DNA of 64,000 nucleotides. Source: Paenibacillus xylaniclasticus (lineage in GTDB: Bacteria > Bacillota > Bacilli > Paenibacillales > Paenibacillaceae). Shown here in pieces: positions 1 to 6,917 of this stretch. Positions within the stretch are counted from its first letter, which is position 1. The number at the start of each line of letters is the position of its first letter. The DNA lies in assembly GCF_004001065.1 (NCBI RefSeq), contig NZ_BIML01000002.1, forward strand, positions 124,001 through 188,000. The letters are read 5' to 3'. Below the pieces are notes generated by a model. It had not been told where the DNA came from. It ran no database searches and was given only the letters and a program-made list of their open reading frames with translations. Both the position numbers and the translations under genes were made by a program.

Positions 1-263
1 TCCGCTTCGCTCTCGTACCAGCCGTCGACTTGATGGACTTTGAATTTGTATTCCACCGGATCATTCGTAATCGCCGATTCTTCTACGATTTTGACGAACG
101 CGCTCTTCTCTTTCTTCTGTAAGAGCGGATCTACCGCAAACCGAACCATCGGAAGCACGACACCGCCAGCCATGAAAGCGGTCGTTCCGCCTAGCGTATA
201 CGACAAAAATTGACGCCGGGACATCTCTTTACGCACCGGTTTCTGACCCTCGTGGTTGCTCAT
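1..263 (-). CDS. qcrA: Menaquinol-cytochrome c reductase Rieske iron-sulfur subunit, N-terminal part only
   Basis: The first 87 codons are present; the rest lies before base 1. The N-terminus carries an SRRQF twin-arginine-like motif followed by a hydrophobic stretch, as in Rieske proteins exported through Tat and anchored in the membrane. The following segment (DPLLQKKEKSAF, then a VEYKFKVHQVDGW-like stretch) fits QcrA of Gram-positive bacteria. The 2Fe-2S ligands (CxH...CxxH) are outside the window and cannot be checked. The ATG has an AGGGGG-type ribosome binding site upstream. The subunit would pass electrons from menaquinol to cytochrome in the b6c-type complex. The neighbouring ypiF-like gene upstream supports the call because ypiF-qcrABC is the known order in Bacillus. 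Confidence 0.85.
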   Translation of the reverse strand, partial: MSNHEGQKPVRKEMSRRQFLSYTLGGTTAFMAGGVVLPMVRFAVDPLLQKKEKSAFVKIVEESAITNDPVEYKFKVHQVDGWYESEA

Positions 264-344
264 CTTCTGTTCTACCCCCTTTGTCAACCATATCTCCCGT
301 CTTGTCCCATTGTGACAAATCCATGGACGAACTAAGACATTCCT

Positions 345-373
345 ATAATATCCTAGCTGTATTAGAGCGTCAA
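345..373 (-). promoter_or_regulatory. Candidate sigma-A promoter for qcrA
   Basis: On the minus strand TTGACG and TATTAT are separated by 17 bases, about 80 bases upstream of the qcrA start. The stretch between the ypiF-like gene and qcrA (264-521) is otherwise non-coding and AT-rich, so ResD or similar sites could lie there, but I do not identify one. Confidence 0.6.
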
Positions 374-521
374 GAATATGGAAGATCTAAATTGTACTAT
401 GCAAAAAGCGTTTTATTTTTTGTTACGAAATTGTCACATTTACCCTAAAACGGGAATGTTGTTTCATCGTATCGGCTTTGTTTTCCCCATAACAGGAATT
501 TATTATGCATGATAGTACAGA

Positions 522-938
522 TTAGGAAGCAAAATCCGCCGTCCACATGGCACGTACAGCTCGTCCGATCTCGTCACGATTCGCTATGCCGCCATCCGGG
601 TCGGGAACGATAATCAGATCGGCAGAAGCAGGCTTAAGCCTTCCAAGCTTCGCACTGACGATAATAACGAAACGAAAGCCCGCCTGCTTTAGCGATTGAC
701 ATACCGACTCGACTAGTTCATCACCGCTTTCCCCAATATAATGACATGCTGGATAAGTAACGACTCTTCCTTTGAACGGTATTTCTATGGCGTCCATAAC
801 ATCACGCAGCTGCTCCAGCGCTTGGGTAGCCTCGTCAGGCTGCTCTAACCCGGTCAATCCGGTAACAGGCAGCAGGCAAGTGTCCAAGTAAGGCTTCAGC
901 TCATCCCATTGGTTACTTTCAATTTCGCTAAATTTCAT
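522..938 (-). CDS. ypiF: YpiF-like protein (DUF2487 family)
   Basis: A 138-residue soluble protein with no signal peptide or membrane segment, directly upstream of qcrA as ypiF is in Bacillus. Conserved-looking blocks include the start (MKFSEIESNQWDELKPYLDT), a central FKGRVVTYPACHY segment and a C-terminal IIVPDP segment. The family has no established biochemical function that I know of. The start is set by GAGGAG ten bases before the ATG. A promoter-bearing gap of about 260 bases separates it from qcrA, so it may be transcribed apart from the reductase. Identification rests mainly on position and general sequence feel. Confidence 0.7.
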   Translation of the reverse strand: MKFSEIESNQWDELKPYLDTCLLPVTGLTGLEQPDEATQALEQLRDVMDAIEIPFKGRVVTYPACHYIGESGDELVESVCQSLKQAGFRFVIIVSAKLGRLKPASADLIIVPDPDGGIANRDEIGRAVRAMWTADFAS

Positions 939-1011
939 TCATCTTTCACTCCTCTGCGTCGTTCCCCTCATCTTATCGCGACCAGCCACCCTTTGCCAAG
1001 CTTACCCAGCA

Positions 1012-1054
1012 CAAAAATAGCCTGCCCCGACGTTCGCCGGCAGTCAGGCTATTA
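1012..1054 (-). terminator. Intrinsic terminator after the IDEAL-domain gene
   Basis: On the minus strand AATAGCCTG pairs with CAGGCTATT around a loop containing a second CCGGC-type pairing, followed by a short T run. It sits just downstream of the small gene ending at 1082. Confidence 0.8.
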
Positions 1055-1081
1055 AATACACGCGTTACGATTCGCAGCTAG

Positions 1082-1270
1082 TTAATGAGAAGGACGGAGT
1101 GCGTTCAATTGTTCCGCCAACCGATGGAACGTATCCTCGTCACCGCTTGCAAGCGCAAGATCAATGTCCCGATAAATCCGTTCCGTACGAAACTTCAAGA
1201 CCGCATCGTCCAGCACCATCTCTGCTGCCAATCCTAGCATCGTCTCGTAAGTTGCTCTCATTTTGTCCAT
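1082..1270 (-). CDS. Small IDEAL-domain protein
   Basis: A 62-residue protein. The segment AEMVLDDAVLKFRTERI, followed by YRDIDLALASGDEDTFHRL, matches the IDEAL domain, a short helical domain found alone or at the C-terminus of proteins such as YpiB in Bacilli. Its function is not well defined; related domains bind partner proteins. I place the start at the ATG at 1270, because GGAGGTG lies seven bases upstream; a longer frame from a TTG would overlap that ribosome binding site. It is followed by a terminator and preceded by the carbonic anhydrase homologue. Confidence 0.8.
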   Translation of the reverse strand: MDKMRATYETMLGLAAEMVLDDAVLKFRTERIYRDIDLALASGDEDTFHRLAEQLNALRPSH

Positions 1271-1291
1271 AGGATACACCTCCAACCGGGG

Positions 1292-1798
1292 TTAAGAGAT
1301 CCTATATTCTTTTCCTTTCACCACGTAGCTTTCCATCGTCTTTCTCATACGCTGCAAATCGTCCTCCGTTAATTCTCTGACGACTTTGGCGGGTGATCCG
1401 AGAGAAAGAGTATAGGGTGGAATCTGTTTATTCTCGGTTACGATTGAACCGGCTCCTACTAAAGCATATTCACCGATATCGGCGCCGTTAAGTACGATGG
1501 CCCCCATTCCGATTAATGTACCTTTGCCTATCCGACAGCCATGTATAATGGCGCCGTGGCCGACTGATACTTCTTCTTCCAGAATGAGCGGCTGATTCGA
1601 ATTTACATGACCGATAACGCCATCTTGAATGTTCGTCCTTGCTCCAATCCGAATAGGAGCAAGATCTCCGCGCAATACGGCATTAAACCAGACGGTCGCT
1701 TCGTCTCCGAGCTTCACATCGCCAATAATTTTTGCGCCTTCCGCCACATACACGTCTTTGCCGAATATCGGCATGATCCCTTGATATGGAATCCACAT
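1292..1798 (-). CDS. Gamma-class carbonic anhydrase family protein (left-handed beta-helix hexapeptide repeats)
   Basis: A 168-residue protein built from hexapeptide repeats; the series GARTNIQDG, VSVGHGAIIHGCRIG, GTLIGMGAIVLNGADIG and ALVGAGSIVTENK is typical of the YrdA/PaaY/gamma-carbonic anhydrase group. The zinc-binding histidine positions expected in this family are represented by HVNSNQP, VGHGAIIHG and nearby residues. Members act as trimers; many remain of uncertain activity, so enzyme function is an inference. GAGGAG nine bases before the ATG fixes the start. It lies 21 bases upstream of the IDEAL gene, so the two are probably co-transcribed. Confidence 0.85.
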   Translation of the reverse strand: MWIPYQGIMPIFGKDVYVAEGAKIIGDVKLGDEATVWFNAVLRGDLAPIRIGARTNIQDGVIGHVNSNQPLILEEEVSVGHGAIIHGCRIGKGTLIGMGAIVLNGADIGEYALVGAGSIVTENKQIPPYTLSLGSPAKVVRELTEDDLQRMRKTMESYVVKGKEYRIS

Positions 1799-1858
1799 TG
1801 CTAGCAGCTCCTCTCGAACTGTAATGTGGTGCTAGTCTATCAAGAGGATTTGCGAGTG

Positions 1859-3073
1859 TCAACGAGGGTTACGCTCGCTGCTTTCTTTCATCGATTCTTC
1901 AATAACGGCGGTTCCCTGCTTCGTCATCCGGATTAAAGTACCATACTGTTCATGCTCGCCGACGCGCACGAAGCCAAGATGGAGCATCATCGCGATGATT
2001 CGCTGAGCGAATATTGATTCTGCCGTATCATAATAGAAGGGTTTAATGTACGGAAGCAAAGTCCGCTGAAGTGATTCCGCCGTGACCCATTGCTTCGCGA
2101 ACCTGTTGACCCAATGAACGATCGAAATCAGGTTTGGAATCGGCGTTCTATACAGCTTCAACCAAAATTTATACAGCTTCGCTGTATCATCGGTCTGCTC
2201 ATTCGACAGCTTATCTGCTCCTGCAGCAGTTAATAGGAGCCGTTCTCCCTCTTCCTTAAGCAGCTTGCTGTCGATAGAGTAATCATAGAGCAGAGATAAC
2301 CGATTCGGATAGACATGAAATTTACGCCCATAACCAAACCGCCACTCTCCCTTCGTCGGCAATGCCTCACGTACACCGAGATGCTCCATAATTTGCTGCA
2401 AGTTCCGTTTGTACATCGATCCATCTGCTGCCGTCGGCACTTCATAGCGTTCGACGTAACGAAGTAGATGATATAGATCTTCCGTCAGCAGACCTTGTTC
2501 ATCGCGATAGGCATGAGGCTCGTCGGCAGATATGATTGTAGTAGACAACCTTCGTTCAAGCGTTTCCTTCAGCCTTGCTTTCAAGTCGCTGGGCACATGG
2601 AACATGTAACGGCTCGGACCGGCCAGACCATTGAACAGCCACCCCTGATGCTTAAATTTGACGATAATGTCTCGAGGCGTCAGTTCTTTAGGCTTCGAAG
2701 CTTTATTCTGTTTCCGGCTGCCTGAAGTCGCCTTGTCCTTAGCTTTCGCTTTCGAGGCTTGTCCTTGACCTTGCGGTGCTGCTGCAGCACTTTGCGGCTG
2801 CTCCTCTCCGAATTTGCTTTGCTGAATCCGGGCTGTCAAATCCTCCATGCTGAATGAAGATCTCGAATCGAATAGCAGAGAATTCAAAAAACGTAAATCC
2901 TCCAAGCCCATTCGCCCGATCTGTTCATCGATCATTTCTTTGCGGCTTACGGCGGAGAGAATTGTCTGAATCAATTCATTTTTGGAATTCCCATTGCATT
3001 CGCATCGGTATTCATTTGCAATTCGACTCAGCTGCTGAATATCTGCGTACCCGAGCATTTCGGCCAGATTCAT
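1859..3073 (-). CDS. Unrecognised 404-residue protein with SAP-like N-terminus, basic linker and winged-helix-like C-terminus
   Basis: I do not recognise this protein. From the chosen start, an N-terminal helical module (MNLAEMLGYADIQQLSRIAN, then a segment with CECNGNSKNELIQTIL) resembles SAP or Rho-N type nucleic-acid binding folds. Residues roughly 90-140 are a low-complexity linker rich in Ala, Gln, Ser and Lys. The C-terminal half is a globular helical region ending in a segment (GTLIRMTKQGTAVIEE) that looks like a winged helix wing and helix. A DNA- or RNA-associated role is inference only. The frame extends upstream to 3184, but that would start inside the terminator of the previous operon; the ATG at 3073 has GGGGAGGG seven bases upstream and is preferred. 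Confidence 0.6.
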   Translation of the reverse strand: MNLAEMLGYADIQQLSRIANEYRCECNGNSKNELIQTILSAVSRKEMIDEQIGRMGLEDLRFLNSLLFDSRSSFSMEDLTARIQQSKFGEEQPQSAAAAPQGQGQASKAKAKDKATSGSRKQNKASKPKELTPRDIIVKFKHQGWLFNGLAGPSRYMFHVPSDLKARLKETLERRLSTTIISADEPHAYRDEQGLLTEDLYHLLRYVERYEVPTAADGSMYKRNLQQIMEHLGVREALPTKGEWRFGYGRKFHVYPNRLSLLYDYSIDSKLLKEEGERLLLTAAGADKLSNEQTDDTAKLYKFWLKLYRTPIPNLISIVHWVNRFAKQWVTAESLQRTLLPYIKPFYYDTAESIFAQRIIAMMLHLGFVRVGEHEQYGTLIRMTKQGTAVIEESMKESSERNPR

Positions 3074-3148
3074 CGCATTCCCTCCCCATGCTCCTGCTGA
3101 ATGTACTATCATTATGGGAAGAAGATGGACATTTAAAACATTCTGGAT

Positions 3149-3191
3149 AAAAAAAGAACGCATGACCGAACCGATCCGGTACATGCGTTCC
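3149..3191 (-). terminator. Terminator of the ECF sigma operon
   Basis: On the minus strand GAACGCATG pairs with CATGCGTTC, with further pairing inside the loop, and is followed by seven T. It closes the sigma / anti-sigma / phosphatase operon and lies upstream of the next gene. Confidence 0.9.
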
Positions 3192-3214
3192 TTCTTCTAT
3201 AAATAGTTCTGTCG

Positions 3215-3796
3215 TTAATCCTTCTGAATGTGCGCCGTACAGTTATACAACAATGGCGTCCATCCCTCATCATTCAGCTGCAGTATGGAGTATGACAAAT
3301 TGCCAATATGCTCATCGGGAGCGCTGCTGCACATGAGCGGAAGCATTGAAGCCATGAAGTTGCCGTGTGATACAACGAGCAAAGAGATGTCTTGATGCTC
3401 TGATTTCCATTGTTCTATAAAAGATGACGCTCGCGCGATAACCGACTCTTCATTCTCAACACCTGCTGCCTCTATTGGCCATTCGTCTCCCCAACGCAAT
3501 AATCGGTCGGCAGCAGTCGTCCCTTCGATCTCGCCAAAATATCGTTCGCGAAGCCGAGGATCACTCGCAAGCTGCGAAATCCCTACTGTCTCCGCTATAA
3601 TGCGAGCCGTCTCTTCCGCACGTCGAAGGTCACTGGAGACAACGGCGTCCCATCTTCTGTCCTCCGATGCTATACGATTCGCCAGCGTCTGCGCTTGTCG
3701 TATGCCTTCCTCATTCAACGGAATATCCGTCTGACCTTGAATCTTGCCAAGTGCATTCCAAGAAGTCTGCCCATGTCTAATTAGGCCCATTATCAC
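3215..3796 (-). CDS. Histidine phosphatase family protein (phosphoglycerate mutase-like)
   Basis: A 193-residue protein with the catalytic LIRHGQTSWN motif at the N-terminus, SSDLRRAEETA in the middle, a FGEIEG segment and a second histidine in VVSHGNF. These are the hallmarks of the branch-1 histidine phosphatase superfamily, whose members dephosphorylate small metabolites or proteins through a phosphohistidine. The substrate cannot be told from sequence. It starts 34 bases after the anti-sigma gene and ends at the operon terminator, so it is probably part of the sigma regulon. The frame opens with GTG (3796) preceded by GGAG; an ATG two codons later is an alternative. Confidence 0.85.
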   Translation of the reverse strand: MIMGLIRHGQTSWNALGKIQGQTDIPLNEEGIRQAQTLANRIASEDRRWDAVVSSDLRRAEETARIIAETVGISQLASDPRLRERYFGEIEGTTAADRLLRWGDEWPIEAAGVENEESVIARASSFIEQWKSEHQDISLLVVSHGNFMASMLPLMCSSAPDEHIGNLSYSILQLNDEGWTPLLYNCTAHIQKD

Positions 3797-3830
3797 ACGC
3801 TATCAACTCCAAATACAAATCGATCGTCCT

Positions 3831-4439
3831 TTATCTTCTCGTGCGGGCGAACCAGTTCGACAGCAACAAGGTCGTAATTACACCGAACAATGAGAACACG
3901 ATCCAATACTGCGGTACGGTCGGAACGACTTTCAAAACGAAAGGATCACTTATACTAGCTACCGGCACTTCAGCATAAAATTGTCCGCCAATAATGACCC
4001 CATCGCCGCCCGCATTTGCAGTTTCGAGCAAACCGGTCATCGGCTCTGTTCGAGCGGTCGAACCTCCATCGCCTATTACAGCATAGAGGAGTCCGCTAAA
4101 AAATATAGCCAAACAACCTGCTATTAATAATCCGCTCCGGAATCGGAATGACGTTGTAAATCGATAAGTTCGATCATGAACCGGGCGAAGATATTCGTTG
4201 TCCGCATAGATTCGGTCCATTACACTTTGATTCATCCGAGCAACAGAACGGTCATCAAACTCTTTATCTTCCAGCTCGGACAAGGATCGGATCATCCAAT
4301 CGCTTTCTTCCCATAAACGAAATTGCTCCGCGCATGACGGACAGTCCAAGAGATGCAGGTCAATAGCTACCTTATCGGCATCCTGATCAGGCAGTTCCCA
4401 ATACAGGCCGAGTTTCTCCTGACATTCGTCACATCTCAT
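3831..4439 (-). CDS. Anti-sigma factor with cytoplasmic zinc finger
   Basis: A 202-residue protein overlapping the end of the sigma gene by four bases. The N-terminal cytoplasmic domain (about 1-95) has the zinc-binding anti-sigma signature HLLDCPSC plus an upstream cysteine pair in MRCDECQ, as in RsiW/ChrR-type anti-sigma domains. One hydrophobic segment lies near residues 101-121 and a second near 178-197, leaving an outside loop of roughly 55 residues as possible sensor. It would hold the cognate ECF sigma factor inactive at the membrane until a signal causes release or proteolysis. The signal is unknown. Confidence 0.85.
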   Translation of the reverse strand: MRCDECQEKLGLYWELPDQDADKVAIDLHLLDCPSCAEQFRLWEESDWMIRSLSELEDKEFDDRSVARMNQSVMDRIYADNEYLRPVHDRTYRFTTSFRFRSGLLIAGCLAIFFSGLLYAVIGDGGSTARTEPMTGLLETANAGGDGVIIGGQFYAEVPVASISDPFVLKVVPTVPQYWIVFSLFGVITTLLLSNWFARTRR

Positions 4440-5035
4440 CGCGTTCTCATCCCTTCATATGGTTCCATGGAAGTTGCTGCTTCGTCAAAATAAGGCTCTA
4501 GCTGCGTCTTGATACTCGATCGTGCACGAAATAGCAATGATTTAACAGAGCTGACCGTCTGCCCCAGTATATTGGCGATTTCCTGATACTCCAGCTGCTC
4601 GTATTCCCTCAGGATTAGAGCGGAACGCTGTTTCTCCGGCAAGTTGTTAATCGCATCCCGAACCATTGACATTCTTTCGTTCTGTAAAAGCCGTAATTCC
4701 GGCACCGCATCGGGAGGGGCAAGTGGTACAACACCCGATTCTTCGAGCGGCACACTGCCTGCTTTCTGTTTACGAAGCTCACTAAGCACCGTATTACGGG
4801 CGATTGTATATAACCACGTTGAGAACGAAGCGTCCAGTTCACGGAACGAATGCAGACTTCGGTAAGCCTTGTAGAACGTTTCCGAGCAAAGATCCTCCGC
4901 CATAAGCTCGAGCTTCGCGCTCTTAAGCATGTGATAAATAAAGGCGAGGATCTTACGCTGGTACCGCCGCATCAATTCCGAATACATTTGGACATTTCCG
5001 TCCTTAATTTCTCGTATTAATTGGGTGTCGGTCAC
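4436..5035 (-). CDS. ECF-type RNA polymerase sigma factor
   Basis: A 199-residue protein with sigma region 2 (MAEDLCSETFYKAYRSLHSF, FSTWLYTIARN) and region 4 (LPEKQRSALILREYEQLEYQ and IANILGQTVSSVKSLLFRAR) but no regions 1 or 3, typical of group 4 (ECF) sigma factors. The linked downstream zinc-finger anti-sigma gene supports the call. The start is GTG at 5035 with GAGGAGG ten bases upstream. A possible ECF-type promoter lies about 55 bases upstream, suggesting autoregulation. I cannot assign it to SigW, SigX, SigV or another named factor. Confidence 0.9.
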   Translation of the reverse strand: MTDTQLIREIKDGNVQMYSELMRRYQRKILAFIYHMLKSAKLELMAEDLCSETFYKAYRSLHSFRELDASFSTWLYTIARNTVLSELRKQKAGSVPLEESGVVPLAPPDAVPELRLLQNERMSMVRDAINNLPEKQRSALILREYEQLEYQEIANILGQTVSSVKSLLFRARSSIKTQLEPYFDEAATSMEPYEGMRTR

Positions 5036-5086
5036 GACAGGCGAACCTCCTCACCTGCGGAGTCTTCTCGGTTCGGCCTACTTATT

Positions 5087-5112
5087 GTACCGAACCGGAA
5101 GCAAAAAGTTGC
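5087..5112 (-). promoter_or_regulatory. Candidate ECF-type autoregulatory promoter
   Basis: On the minus strand a GCAACTTTTT element is followed about 15 bases later by CGGTAC, resembling the AAC...CGT architecture of ECF promoters. It is placed correctly for the sigma gene. No good sigma-A pair overlaps it. This is inference from pattern. Confidence 0.4.
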
Positions 5113-5334
5113 GGTGTACCTCATAAAAAAGGAGAAAATATGAATAGGACTTTGGACTGCTCGATTACCATTTCGGTTCATGCGTCTAAATTCCTGCTCT
5201 TTCGACTCGATATTATAGGATTCTAATTTTTGTATAACAAAGCCATTTACCCAAATGCTCCTGTATTGTAACACACCCCGTTTGGAATGTGGTTAAAGAT
5301 TTGTCAAAATATAGACTGTCTCATCCCTCCCAAA

Positions 5335-5437
5335 CCCTCCCTGCCAGGGAGGGCCCCAAAGGACTTCGTCCTCTGGACTCCTAAAGGACTGTCCTAGTTA
5401 CTCCGTTCTTCCCCCTCGCCTTGTCACTCCGTGACAA
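5335..5437. repeat. Cluster of short perfect hairpins with three-base loops (REP-like)
   Basis: Four small inverted repeats occur in about 100 bases, each with three bases between the arms: CCCTCCCT/AGGGAGGG (5335-5353), AGGAC/GTCCT (5360-5372), AGGA/TCCT (5385-5395) and TTGTCAC/GTGACAA (5421-5437). The surrounding DNA is C-rich on the plus strand and contains no gene. None has a long T run, so they are not ordinary terminators. The pattern suggests a dispersed intergenic repeat, but copies elsewhere cannot be seen from one window. Confidence 0.6.
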
Positions 5438-5572
5438 AGCTTTCTTTCGTACCTTCTAGCTGCGCCAGCTCATATGCCCGCCTCTCGTCAATTCCCACCC
5501 ATTCCTAGCTCTCATGCAACTAATAGACGGCCGGCTTCGCCTTGAAATTAATACCAGTCACCCCGGAAAGAC

Positions 5573-5651
5573 AAAAAAAAACCACCTCAACATGAGGTGG
5601 TCCGCACATCGTGCGAATGATTTGGATAGGAGTGGAGAGAAACCATACTGT
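5573..5651 (-). ncRNA. Candidate small RNA of about 80 nt with its own promoter and terminator
   Basis: The minus strand has a consensus sigma-A promoter (next entry), a predicted transcript of about 80 nt and a strong intrinsic terminator. From 5' to 3' the RNA would contain a pyrimidine-rich unpaired stretch (TTTCTCTCCACTCC), a small hairpin (CGCAC, three-base loop, GTGCG; 5603-5615) and a nine-pair terminator stem (5581-5589 with 5593-5601, loop of three) followed by nine T. The C-rich stretch could pair with Shine-Dalgarno sequences, as in RoxS or FsrA, but this RNA is not one I recognise. A 19-codon frame from an ATG at 5646 exists but has no ribosome binding site. Confidence 0.7.
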
Positions 5652-5657
5652 ACTTTT

Positions 5658-5686
5658 ATTATATGTATACGTTTTCATTTTGTCAA
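5658..5686 (-). promoter_or_regulatory. Consensus sigma-A promoter of the candidate small RNA
   Basis: A perfect TTGACA (5681-5686) and a perfect TATAAT (5658-5663) lie on the minus strand exactly 17 bases apart. The only downstream unit within 80 bases is the candidate sRNA. The next gene, the ECF sigma gene, begins more than 500 bases further on. Confidence 0.8.
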
Positions 5687-5767
5687 TCACAATTTACTCT
5701 TCTTTCAAGTTTCATCAATAAATTGGTGCTGCTCCATTCGATGAACGCGCTTAATACCTAGGCCAGC

Positions 5768-5813
5768 AAAAAAAATCCCGCTCACCGCCTGCATATGACG
5801 GTCGAAGCGGGAT
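5768..5813 (-). terminator. Terminator of hisC-tyrA
   Basis: On the minus strand ATCCCGCT pairs with AGCGGGAT, followed by an eight-base T run. It lies immediately after the tyrA stop. Confidence 0.9.
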
Positions 5814-5822
5814 GATTTATTA

Positions 5823-6914
5823 CTAGAAGTGAACGGAATATTGAAGCTCGCCAAGCGCTGTGACCGCTTGATCAAGATCGTCCTGTGTACGAAATGATAA
5901 GCGTAACACGCCTGGGACATCTTCTCGGCTTTCAATAATTTGAATATTACTAAGATTAATGCGCCGATTACCCAGTTCAGTCGTAATACGGCCAATGATA
6001 CCCGGATGGTCAGGTACATCAACATAACATTCATAAAGGGAATGGATAATACCTTTACGGCGCTCAGGCAAACTGTTACGAAACTGGCCGGACTTCCGGA
6101 ACGCTTCACCGATGCCTTCAATATCTCTCTCACGGAGCATTTGCGCGAATGCTTCGATCTCTTGATTCCAATCCTCGATTAGTCTCAGCATAACGTCACG
6201 GTTGTTCACCAGAATGTCTCGCCACACGTTCGGATCGCTCGATGCTATTCTCGTAATGTCACGGAATCCCCCTGCTGCTAAGAGGGAGTAGAGTTCATTC
6301 TCTTCATTATACTTTCTTACTTGGTTCGTCAGCACAACTGCGATCATATGAGGCAAATGACTGATCGCGCCTACGATATCGTCATGCTCGTCCGCATCGA
6401 CGATGACGATATTCGCCTTCGTATGCATAAGCAGTTGTTTGAGACGGTTCAGCGCTTCCGGAGGCGTCGATCGTTCCGGTGTCAGAACATAGAATGCATT
6501 CTCATATAAGTAGAGGGAAGCCGCCTCCACTCCGGAACGCTCGGAGCCGGCCATCGGATGTCCACCGATGAATAACGCCCCACCAAGATCAAGTCTGCGC
6601 GCACAAGCGTTGACCGAAGACTTGGTGCTGCCAACGTCCGTAATAATGCAGCCCGGCTTTAACCTCATCTGTGAAAGCTGCTCTAAGTAGGATTCGAGAC
6701 TGCCGACCGGTACGCACAAAAAAATAAAATCAGCGTCCTCCGCCGCCTCGTGCAAAGATGTCGTGGCATGATCCACGACACCTCGCTCGAGATATTTATC
6801 GACGGACGATTGACGAGTCGAGTGACCGACTACGTAGAGATCCGGCTTGCCTTTAAAGCATAGAGCAAGTGATCCTCCCATCAGCCCGACGCCGATTATC
6901 GCAATTTTGACCAT
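5823..6914 (-). CDS. tyrA: Prephenate dehydrogenase with C-terminal ACT domain
   Basis: A 363-residue cytoplasmic enzyme that oxidatively decarboxylates prephenate to 4-hydroxyphenylpyruvate for tyrosine synthesis. The N-terminal dinucleotide-binding motif is GVGLMGGSLAL; the catalytic-domain segments FIGGHPMAGSE and AISHLPHMIA are typical of TyrA. The last ~75 residues (YVDVPDHPGIIGRITTELGN and on) form an ACT domain, the usual tyrosine-sensing module in Bacilli. It lies three bases after hisC and ends at a terminator, matching the hisC-tyrA end of the Bacillus aromatic supra-operon. The aroE gene that follows tyrA in B. subtilis is not here. Confidence 0.97.
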   Translation of the reverse strand: MVKIAIIGVGLMGGSLALCFKGKPDLYVVGHSTRQSSVDKYLERGVVDHATTSLHEAAEDADFIFLCVPVGSLESYLEQLSQMRLKPGCIITDVGSTKSSVNACARRLDLGGALFIGGHPMAGSERSGVEAASLYLYENAFYVLTPERSTPPEALNRLKQLLMHTKANIVIVDADEHDDIVGAISHLPHMIAVVLTNQVRKYNEENELYSLLAAGGFRDITRIASSDPNVWRDILVNNRDVMLRLIEDWNQEIEAFAQMLRERDIEGIGEAFRKSGQFRNSLPERRKGIIHSLYECYVDVPDHPGIIGRITTELGNRRINLSNIQIIESREDVPGVLRLSFRTQDDLDQAVTALGELQYSVHF

Positions 6915-6917
6915 ACG

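Noticed and set aside
5573-5651. Nineteen-codon leader peptide with three histidines inside the candidate sRNA
   Set aside because: No ribosome binding site, the start codon would be only about five bases from the RNA 5' end, and no histidine gene follows.
5705-6133. Minus-strand frame overlapping the end of tyrA and its terminator
   Set aside because: It runs through the tyrA coding sequence in another frame and across the terminator.
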